Origin: Saprospiraceae bacterium
Lineage (GTDB): Bacteria; Bacteroidota; Bacteroidia; Chitinophagales; Saprospiraceae
Direction: 5' to 3'
Length of the DNA stretch: 40,289 bases
Assembly (NCBI GenBank): GCA_012031785.1
Contig: JAAUTG010000007.1
Coordinates: forward strand, 1-40,289
In this document: positions 30,935 through 40,289 of the stretch, in pieces
Layout of the letters: every line of letters begins with the position of its first letter
Numbering within the stretch: position 1 is the stretch's first letter
Translations under genes and position numbers: made by a program
Notes under the pieces: model-generated
Seen by the model: the letters and a program-made list of their open reading frames with translations, nothing else
What the model was told of the DNA's origin: nothing
Database searches by the model: none

Positions 30935-33798
30935 ATGCACAAATTACACAACGGTATGAAAATGAGGTCGTTCATTTGTGGAATCATCCTTTCTTTTTTG
31001 TTGTACTTGCCAATGCACGCACAGGTACTTTGCGATTATCGCTTAGAATTATTTGATTCTTTCGGCGATTCATGGAATGGGGCAGCTTTATTGGTTTTTG
31101 TAAATGATTCTTCGGAAGTTTACTTCTTAACTACCGCAGACGGTAGAAGAAAAAGTTTTCCTTTTTTTATATCAGACGGAGATTCGATTCGTTTGGAGTT
31201 TTTTGGTGGAAGCTTTGATAGTGAAGTTAGCTACGCGCTTTATGATACGGAGAATAATATTGTTTTTCAAGATGGTCCTTCTCCTGACGAAGGTACTGTG
31301 TTTACTGGAACTGCGAAATGTCCATCTTGCCCACCACCACCTGTTAGCTCTATTGTTTTGGATAATATTCGAGCGGAATTTATAGAATTATCTTGGTTAG
31401 CTACGGACGTTAATGGAAGATATGGGATTCAAATAGACACCGCAGGGTTCGATCCTTTAAATCTTCCTTATGATTTGATCACGCGCACTCCACAGGCACG
31501 AGTGGGTGGTTTAGCCGAAAAAACTAGATACGATATTTACCTCACCAGTCTTTGTGCAAGTGGCGATACGAGTTTAGCCGTTGGACCAATTACTTTTGAA
31601 ACTGTTTACAAAACTGATGTAGGGGTTGTAGGTATCGTTTCACCAGTTACTGCTTGCGGCTTAGAAAGTTTAGCATCTGTGGAAGTAACCTTGAAAAATT
31701 TTGGGGCTAACCCTCAAACTTTAATTCCTTTCGATTTCAGTATCAACGGCGTGCCAGGTGGAGTGAGTATGCCTTTTGATGGCGTTTTTACTGGGGTATT
31801 AGGAAAGGATAGTACGTTCACTATTACTTTTGACACCCGTGCTATGGTGGGAGAACCTAATATCTATGACATTTTGGCTTGGACTGCCTTTGAGGGCGAT
31901 AGCGATGTGGAGAACGATACCTTCGCAATTAGCATTATCAATATTCCTTTAGTGACTAGCTATCCTTATTTCACGGATTTTGAGGACTGGTTTGGCGGTT
32001 GGCGTATTGACGACACGCTGAGTAGAAACGCAAGTTGGTCGTTTGGAGTGCCTAATTACCGTAACTTGCTGCAAGCAGCAAGTGGCGAAAACGCTTGGGC
32101 AACAGGCTTGGATACTTCTTATAACAATAACGAATTGTCTTATTTGGTCTCACCTTGCCTAGATTTTTCAAGTTTGACAGAGGACCCTATCATTTCTTTC
32201 TCGCTGTTTTTTGATTCAGAGGCTTGCTGCGATAAAGGATGGTTGGAGATGAGCTTGGATGGTGGAAAAACTTGGGAAACCGTTGGTACAGAGGGCGGTG
32301 GCATCAACTGGTACAACGACACGAGCAACGACTGGTGGGAAGGTAATTTTACGTCTGGAAATTGGTTAATCGCTTCCAATACCTTAATAGGAGCAGCAGG
32401 AGTTAGCGATGCCTCACTGCGCTTTGTGTTCAATTCCGACTTTGCTACGACCGCTACGGGGATGGGAATTGACAATATATTCATCTCACCGCCTCTGGTG
32501 AATAATTTGGTGGCACTTGCTGTTAATAATACCAGTGAGGAAGAGTGTGGCTCTGCCAGAGATGCCGTTGCCATGTCACTCACCAACTTGGGAACTGCTC
32601 CACAGTTCGGGTTCACCCTTACTTACCAAGTGAATGGCGGACAAACGGTGGTGGAGACTTTTCCAGATACGGTAGCAGCTGGACAAACCGTAAGTTACGA
32701 ATTTGATATTCCTTTTAATTCCACTAATCAAAACCAATACAATATTGTAGCTTGGGTTTCTGCTGCTAATGAGCAATTTAGATTGAACGATACCGTGTCC
32801 GTTACTTTCACAATTATTAATAACGTTCCCTTCATCGAAGATTTTGAAGGCGGTACTTTACCAGCCGGTTGGGAGAGTGATGAAACTGTGCCTGTCACCG
32901 ATGGACGCGACCTGACTTCGTTCGCACTTTCTGATAATTTGTGGGCACAAGACCGATTTTTTGAGGTGACTTCTCCCGTGTTTGGTCAAATTGAGGTAGG
33001 AGATAGCTTGAATTTTGATTATCGTTTTATTAATTTCGGAGGCGCAGACGGATCACCAAAAATACTAGCAAGCGGAGATTCTTTATTGATTCAAATTTCT
33101 AAGGACTGCGGCGAAACTTATCAAACCATACGTAAAATTGATGTAACCAACCACGTTGCCAGTAATGGTTTTGCCACATTAAGCATCGCGTTAAACAACT
33201 ACGAAGGAGAGAATATCAAACTGCGGTTTATTGCGTTTTGGGGAGCAGGTGACTACTATTGGATATAGATAACGTCAACATTCTGCGCTGTCCAGCAAGC
33301 CTTGGCATCACTTTCAATGTGGTAGATGAAACTCGTTCGGGAGCTAAAGACGGAAGTATTGGCTTAGATGTGCTGGCGGGACTGGCACCATTCACTTATA
33401 AATGGAGCAACGATGCGACTACAAAAGGCATTAGAAATTTGGAAGCAGGCACGTACCAAGTGACCGTGAGCGATGCAATAGGCTGTTCAGAAACCATTGA
33501 AATTCAGGTAGGTAGAACAGTCGCAGTACAAGATATTGACGCGCTAGTAGCTATCAATTTAGCACCTAATCCAAGTAGCGGTCAAGCAACTTTGTTCCTC
33601 ACATTCCAGCAAACTCAAGAAGTAGAAGTATTAATTTTCAACACGATAGGGCAGTTAATACAATCTTTTCCGAAACAGCCAATGAAAGAGGGTCAGTATG
33701 AGCTTCAATTAAATGGTTCGCCAGAAGGGCTTTATTTTGTACAAGTGGCTGCAAATGGTCAAGTCCACACCCAGCGTTTACTGTTGGTCAAGGATTAA
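30935..33798 (+). CDS. Large secreted adhesin-like protein with T9SS C-terminal sorting domain, frameshifted near 33259
   Basis: Signal peptide, repeated DFEDWFGGWRIDD / DFEGGTLPAGWESD modules, C-terminal NLAPNPSSGQATLFLTF...GLYFVQVAANGQVHTQRLLLVKD; one extra T at TATTGG restores DYYLDIDNVNILRCP. Confidence 0.8.
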
Positions 33799-33806
33799 TA
33801 CAATAC

Positions 33807-33851
33807 AACAGCACGATTTTTCAGGTTTAATTTACCAAAGTTCGTGCTGTT
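33807..33851 (+). terminator. Hairpin terminator after T9SS protein gene
   Basis: AACAGCACGA...TCGTGCTGTT 10-bp stem followed by cagttttgttt. Confidence 0.6.
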
Positions 33852-34068
33852 CAGTTTTGTTTCTAATTATCAAATAGCCAATGATTAACTCATGTTATGT
33901 AGTTCAATCACTGGCTATCAGCGTATTTGAAAGCACATTATTGCCATCGAAGAATAAATAAAAAGGATTTAGTCTTAAACAGCTAAAACCCAAAACAAAT
34001 AGCTAACAAGTTTAACCCTTCAAGCAGCACCACAAACGCAGTTACAAATTTTCTAACTATCTCCATAC

Positions 34069-34826
34069 ATGGAAGAAAAAGTACAAAGGACTTCCCTTAT
34101 TTTTGGAAGACACCCCGTGATAGAAGCCATAGAAGGCGGGCAGCCTATTGATAAAATCATGTTGCAACAAGGCATCAAAGGTGAATTTGAAAAACAAGTT
34201 CGCTATTTAAGCAAAGTGAATCAAATTCCATTGCAATATCTTCCAAAAGAACGCATGGAAAAACTCACTAAAGGCAACCACCAAGGTATTATTGGATACC
34301 TTTCTCTAGTCCAGTATTTTCGAGTGGAAGATATTCTACCTACTATTTACGAAAAAGGAGAAACGCCTTTGTTACTCATTTTGGATAGCATTACGGATGT
34401 CCGCAACTTTGGTGCTATTGCGCGTTCTGCGTCTTGTTGTGGCGTGCATACTATTATCACGCCAGCTAAAGGCAGTGCGCAAATCAATGCAGAAGCCATC
34501 AAAGCCTCTGCTGGTGCGCTCAACAACATTCCAGTATGCAGAGAAAACAGTTTAAACAATATTGTAGAATGGTTGCAAACGCTGGGTGTGCAAGTGTTGG
34601 CGAGTGACTTACAAAGTAAAGCACCTTTATTTGACATGGATTTAAGATACCTACTGCAATTATCATGGGCGCAGAGGACGTGGGCGTAAATCCAGCTTTA
34701 CTACAAAAAGCAGACCAGCGATTCGTCATCCCGCAATACGACGCGACCAACTCATTCAACGTATCTGTGGCAACTGGCATTATACTGTATGAGACGCTTC
34801 GACAGCGTGGGGTTACGTCAGCTTGA
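34069..34826 (+). CDS. rlmB: 23S rRNA (guanosine-2'-O-)-methyltransferase RlmB, frameshifted near 34645
   Basis: FGRHPVIEAIE, DSITDVRNFGAIARSASCCGVH; the alternate frame gives KIPTAIIMGAEDVGVNPALLQKADQRFVIPQYDATNSFNVSVATGIILYETLRQRG. Confidence 0.85.
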
Positions 34827-34975
34827 CTTTAAAACTCGTAGTTGACGACTTACTCATTCAGAAGTGTGTCATTTACTATCTATAAAAAAACAAAAGCAAC
34901 TGCTTTTCATTTGGCTAATCTATATCTTTGTGTTTATTTGGCAAGAACTTTTACGTAAAAGTCTTTAACAACAAT

Positions 34976-35932
34976 ATGAAAGTTACAGAATACTTTAAAA
35001 AAGCAGAAGGCAATACACTAATTTCCTTTGAGGTATTGCCTCCACTGAAAGGTGGCAGTATGAAATCTATTTTCGATGCTCTTGATCCGTTGATGGAGTT
35101 TAAGCCCCCTTTTATTGACGTGACTTATCATCGAGAGGATTTTATTTACCGAAAAAAGTCAACAGGCTACTACGAAAAAGCAGCTATCAGAAAACGTCCT
35201 GGCACCATCGGTATTTGCGCTTCCATCATGCACCGCTACGGCGTGGATGCTGTGCCACACCTTATCTGCGGAGGCTTTACGAAGGAAGACACCGAGAACG
35301 CACTAATTGATTTGAATTTCCTGAATATCCAAAACGTACTTGCTTTACGTGGAGATGCCCGTAAAATTGAAGGACAATTCATAGCAGAAGAAGGCGGAAA
35401 CGATTACGCTATTGATTTAGTAACTCAGATTGCGGAAATGAACAAAGGGAAATATTTGGACGACGATATCGAAACTGGTGAAAAGACAGATTTTTGTATC
35501 GGTATTGCAGGATACCCTGAAAAGCATTTTGAAGCACCGAATTTAGAATTTGACTTAAAATGGCTGAAAGCCAAGGTGGACGCAGGCGCTCACTACATTG
35601 TCACTCAAATGTTTTTCGACAATAGCAAGTACTTCAAGTTCGTAAAAGATTGCCGTGCTGCTGGCATTGACGTACCGATTGTGCCAGGCTTGAAGCCTAT
35701 CACTAAAAAGCATCAACTCACTACATTGCCCAGAATCTTTCATCTTGATTTGCCAAGTGACTTAGTGAAAGAAGTGGAAAATGCGACTACTCCCAAAGCG
35801 AAGGAACAAGTAGGTATTGAATGGTGTATTCAGCAATCCAAAGAGTTGAAAGAAGGTGGCGCACCTTGTTTGCATTATTATACAATGGGCGATTCCAAAA
35901 CATTTAGAAAAATTGTGGAAGCAGTATATTAA
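34976..35932 (+). CDS. metF: Methylenetetrahydrofolate reductase
   Basis: ISFEVLPPLKGGSM, HLICGGFTKEDTENALIDLNFLNIQNVLALRGDARK, GIAGYPEKHFEAPN, YIVTQMFFDNSKYFKFV. Confidence 0.92.
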   Translation: MKVTEYFKKAEGNTLISFEVLPPLKGGSMKSIFDALDPLMEFKPPFIDVTYHREDFIYRKKSTGYYEKAAIRKRPGTIGICASIMHRYGVDAVPHLICGGFTKEDTENALIDLNFLNIQNVLALRGDARKIEGQFIAEEGGNDYAIDLVTQIAEMNKGKYLDDDIETGEKTDFCIGIAGYPEKHFEAPNLEFDLKWLKAKVDAGAHYIVTQMFFDNSKYFKFVKDCRAAGIDVPIVPGLKPITKKHQLTTLPRIFHLDLPSDLVKEVENATTPKAKEQVGIEWCIQQSKELKEGGAPCLHYYTMGDSKTFRKIVEAVY

Positions 35933-36272
35933 CATCACTCGTCATTAATAATGAGCTACTCGTTCCTTAGTTATTAGCTAATGTGACGCAAATGGTCAAT
36001 TACTGGCTTCGTTATTTGGTTATTCGTTAGCGTGATTAATAGTTAATGACACCGTTAGCTATTGGTTACGCTACAATAAACCCTTCAAAAGGTTTAAAAG
36101 TAGAACCCTACTAAATAAGCAAATAGCCATTCAAGCCAATTAAACTCATAAAACTTATGTATATATGAAAAAACTACTTTAATTTCGCGCTTGCTGGTTA
36201 GCAGCTTTTATAAAAAATAATCAGGAGAACCGCTGCTCATCCGCCTAATAAGCATATACCAAAGATAAAATT

Positions 36273-37354
36273 ATGACAAACCATTACGTAGCTATCATGG
36301 CAGGTGGCGTTGGAAGTAGGTTTTGGCCCGCAAGTCGTACACAACGTCCCAAACAATTCTTAGATATTATGGGAGTAGGTAAATCGTTGATTCAATTGAC
36401 TTATGAACGATTCCTAAAACTTGTGCCCAAAGAACATATTTTCATTGTCACCAATAAGATGTACCGCGAATTGGTGAAAGAACATTTACCAGACCTGACG
36501 GATAATCAAATTCTTTGCGAACCCTCGCGCAACAACACTGCGCCTTGTGTGGCATACACGGCGTTCAAACTTCATGCACTTGATCCTAACGCGAACTTCA
36601 TCGTTGCGCCCTCCGACCATGTTATCTTAAAAGAAGAGGCTTTTTTGCAACAACTACAAAAAGCGCTTGAATTCACCGCGACCTATGATGCACTGGTAAC
36701 GCTAGGTATTTCCCCTACTCGACCGGACACAGGATATGGTTACATCAATTACATCAAAGCGCAGCAACCAGTGGAAGGCATATTTAAAGTGGATGCCTTC
36801 AAAGAAAACCAGACTTGGAAACAGCTCAACTCTATATAGAGCAAGGCAATTACCTCTGGAATGCAGGTATTTTCGTATGGAAAGCAGCGTCCATTCTAAA
36901 TGCTTTTGAGCAATATGCTGCTGAGATTTATAATATACTAGGGACAAATACTGCTGCCTATAACACCGACGAAGAACAAGCGTTTATTGACGAAATGTAT
37001 CCTACCACACCTAATATTTCTGTGGATTACGCCATTATGGAAAATGCCCAAAATATTTATACTTTGCCTTCTGACATTGGCTGGTCGGATTTGGGGACTT
37101 GGGCATCCTTACATGCCGAATCGGATAAAGATGATAGTGCAAATGTGTTAAGGTCTGCCAAAATCATACTCGACGATACAAGCAATTGTTTGGTTAAAGT
37201 AGCTGACCACAAATTAGTAGTAATTAAAGGATTAAGTGATTATATCATTGTAGATGAGGACGATGTATTACTCATTTATCCAAAAGCTAACGAGCAAGAA
37301 ATAAAAGCTATTACTAAAAAGCTAGAAGCAGATTTTGGAGATTTGTATGTATAG
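36273..37354 (+). CDS. manC: Mannose-1-phosphate guanylyltransferase, frameshifted near 36805
   Basis: AIMAGGVGSRFWPASRTQRPKQFLDI, FIVAPSDHVI, NAGIFVWKA, DIGWSDLGTW; one extra A gives FKEKPDLETAQLYIEQGNYLWNAGIF. Confidence 0.9.
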
Positions 37355-37512
37355 GTGGTTTGATTGAGCAGCATCAACCTTAGATTAGTGGTTTAATAAG
37401 ATACTTGCAGTACCCTATCAAGTATCTTCAATTTACAAGATTTCCGTGCAAGAATGAAAAGCCTTTTTTAAAAGCAAATAGCAAAAACCAAGTAACTGGC
37501 AAACAAATAACC

Positions 37513-39449
37513 TTACTTTTTAGGCTCTTTGGATTCCAAGGTGGCTTCTAAAGTTGGTATTACTGCTGCTTGTCGTTTTGGAGTGAGTACATCCGCCATC
37601 GCGCGTGGACGTTTCTCAATTTGCCAGTTGAAGCCCTCCAATTTCAATGCACCATGATCTGCTTGTCGCATAGGTTCTAATTTGGCAGTAGGTTGTGTAT
37701 AAAATTTTATACGCTCTATCTCGTTATTGCCAAAATAAAGTAACATTCTGCTACATACTGTTTTGTTTACACCCACGTAAGCTTTTGTTTCATCCAGTGC
37801 ATAATACACAGATTCTGCACTTCCATCTACTGCCATTTGCCTCAGCTCGCTTTCTTCAAAAGAGGCAACAATATTTTTCCCCTTAATTTGGTTAAAATAA
37901 ATCTCGTCAGGACTATTCAGGATAAAGGATTTATTCAATAAGTAGATATGGTCAATTTTTTCATTTTTCAAAGATAGTAAAATAGTATCTGCTGAAAACT
38001 GCGAAGTGTCAGACCAAATAATAGGAGCTACAAAAAATCGAAAAATCGAATCTCTAGTGCTGTAAATCAAAGAATCGCAAATAGCTTGTAAGTCGCTTTT
38101 AAACACGCGCACGTCAGGATAGGCAATCAGCACCCTGCTTGTATCCACGCGAACAGTGCTATCTAAATCCACCGAATCGCGACGACTCAACGCCAGCAAT
38201 GTATCCGCAGCCAGAAAAAGCGAATCTCCATCTACAATACTAATCATCATCGGTCTGCCACCACTGGCTTTCAGATAATCCGATTTTTTTTCATACCGTG
38301 CCAGTTCAGCTCTAATAGTAATTTGCTCTGTGGTATCGCGCCAAATTACATTCCCTATTGCTACTCCAAAGCCAGTTTCGCTTTCGTAGTCCACTTGGTC
38401 AGCTTCTAAAATTTGTGGAGGGTCACTGATATAAGAACGACCTCGCGTTCTGTAAACATCATTTTTAGAATCATAGATAATTTTTTGAGCAGTAATAGTT
38501 TGCGTAGAATCTTGATAGCGCGCATTTCCGATTAAAAACGTCTCTTCTGTTCGTTCATCGTATTCAATCGTATCTGCAGTAGCTTTGCGATCATTTTCTG
38601 AAAAGTAAGCATTCCCCGACAAAGTGTAACGCCCAGTGATGCCATCGTATCGAATGATGTCTGCTTTGGCTTTCTGTTCTTTTTTTTCAAACTGAGCATT
38701 GACGCGAAACTCTGCTATTTCATTTGCCGTATCGTAAAATCCTTCTTCACAATAGACCTGCACAGAGTCGCTTTTTATGAGGGTTGGACTAAGAAAAGTG
38801 GCTAGTTGCAAGCGCGTGTTGTACTTTAAACTATCCGTAAGTAAATTAAATTTGGGGTCAATCACCACTACACTATCCTTAAAAAACACCTCATCGGTTT
38901 GTGTATAAAAGTACCCTTTTTACTAGTCAACTGGGTAGTATCGTTGGTAAGTAAAGCACCTGTGAAATAAGTCGCTACTTTTGTTTGAAGGTCATAATTT
39001 AATTGCTCCGTGAAGAGTTTTTGCCCCTTACTATTTAGCACCACTTCGCTGAACAGCGTTGCCAACTTCAACACGCCGTCATACTCCACTGAATCCGCAA
39101 AAATACTTAAAGAATCGCCTTGCTGAATAATTACATGACCTTGCGCCAGCACTTGGGTATTGTTAGTGATGGTTGCCGAATCGCAGTACATAAAGATACT
39201 GTCTTGACTCAATTCTACACTCCCTGCGAGTTTCTGCACCAGCGTATCCCTTTGCTGGAGGACAATAAACTCGTCCGCGTAATCAATTTTAACTCTACTT
39301 ACCGTGTCTTTTAAACTCGTCACACTTGGACTTGGAGACTGCGCCACCGTTTGGGTAGTATTTCCAACGCACAACACTACTACTAGCGCAAACAGGTAAA
39401 ATATATTTTTGTGAAGGATGCGTAGAACCGATGAATTGCAAACTTGCAA
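37513..39449 (-). CDS. OstA/LptA-like outer membrane (LPS transport) family protein, frameshifted near 38915
   Basis: Repeated beta-jellyroll-type segments (EYDGVLKLATLFSEVVLNSKGQKLFTEQLNYDLQTKVATY); A5-to-A6 correction gives TSKKGYFYTQTDEVFFKDSVVVIDPKFN. Confidence 0.78.
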
Positions 39450-39861
39450 AATTGTGTCATTAGAAAAGATTATAATGCTAGATATAGCTTTACACTGTTA
39501 GCTACTTACTTGGTAAATAGTCATTAGGAAACAACTTAAAAAGCGGTAACATTAATACCTAAAAATTAACGTACAGCGAAATTAAAAGTTGTATCACAAA
39601 ACGGCTCGTCAGATAACAGCTATTAGAAAACAATAAAAAAAATGGCTATAATCACATCCCAAGGAACTTTTTTATCCAAAAAAAACGTTGTAAGTGTTCA
39701 AGACTAAAGTGTACTTGTAAGTAAATCGCGAATAACACAAAAAATTATATGGTTGACTATTGCGTAGCATCAAAAATATTTGTACCTTTATATTACTTTT
39801 AAGACTTGCTTGTTGGTTAGCGTATTTTAGACCGTATTTTCGCTAGAATTTTCGTTCCACA

Positions 39862-39927
39862 ATGAGTTTATCGAAATATAAGTGGGCAGCCTCTGGGCTA
39901 GGCAGTGTTCATTCTTATTTCAACTAG
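39862..39927 (+). promoter_or_regulatory. Possible leader peptide (21 aa) in the 5' region of the RRM gene
   Basis: MSLSKYKWAASGLGSVHSYFN*, followed by a T-rich stretch 45 bp before the RRM ATG; contains AGCC-TCTG-GGCT hairpin. Confidence 0.25.
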
Positions 39928-39971
39928 AGTTATTTGGTTTTTAGTTCTTTTTTTTCATTTTACCATTATTT

Positions 39972-40289
39972 ATGAATCTTTTCGTAGCTAAACTGGATTT
40001 CAATACTTCCAGTGATGACCTTAGAAACGCATTTGAAGCGTTTGGAGAGGTTTCTTCCGCAAAAGTAGTTTTTGATCGTGACAGCGGACGATCTAAAGGA
40101 TTTGGCTTTGTAGAAATGCCTAACGACGACGAAGCTCGACAAGCAATTGATGAACTTAACGAATCAGAACTAGACGGACGTACTATTGTAGTTAAAGAAG
40201 CTACACCAAAAGAAGACCGTGGTGGCGGTGGTGGTGGCTACAATCGCGGCGGCGGCGGCGGTGGTGGTTACAATCGCGGCGGCGGCGGC
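39972..40289 (+). CDS. RNA recognition motif (RRM) RNA-binding protein with glycine-rich tail, partial at window end
   Basis: MNLFVAKLDFNTSSDDLRNAFEAFGEVSSAKVVFDRDSGRSKGFGFVEM...GGGGGGYNRGGGGGGGYNRGGGG. Confidence 0.9.
   Translation, partial: MNLFVAKLDFNTSSDDLRNAFEAFGEVSSAKVVFDRDSGRSKGFGFVEMPNDDEARQAIDELNESELDGRTIVVKEATPKEDRGGGGGGYNRGGGGGGGYNRGGGG

Noticed and set aside
1-40289. tRNA or rRNA genes
   Set aside because: No convincing cloverleaf or rRNA motif found by eye; a tRNAscan-SE/Infernal run would be decisive.

Overview
The window is mainly Bacteroidetes DNA. Support for this comes from T9SS-type C-terminal sorting domains, DUF4331 paralogs, an ftsH-rsfS cluster divergent from birA, futalosine menaquinone genes, a TAnnTTTG-type promoter and a glycine-rich RRM protein. 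The first ~920 bp look different: an EgtB/DinB-like fragment, a truncated N-terminus of NAD-dependent DNA ligase, and six CGATCG sites. That block looks cyanobacterial, so the contig is probably chimeric. About 15 apparent frameshifts, mostly at short homopolymers and several in housekeeping genes (xth, ftsH, manC, rlmB), point to residual indel errors rather than biology. The best candidate for something undescribed is a tandemly duplicated, minus-strand structured leader at ~28.66-28.94 kb upstream of a UbiA prenyltransferase. Each copy has an identical 23-bp core followed by a strong hairpin, with a Bacteroidetes-like promoter upstream. The UbiA gene plus leader is also flanked by a diverged intergenic repeat in direct orientation. 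Two unannotated small minus-strand ORFs (55 and 53 aa) at 30.48-30.89 kb also deserve a look. All calls come from reading the sequence; no database search was run.
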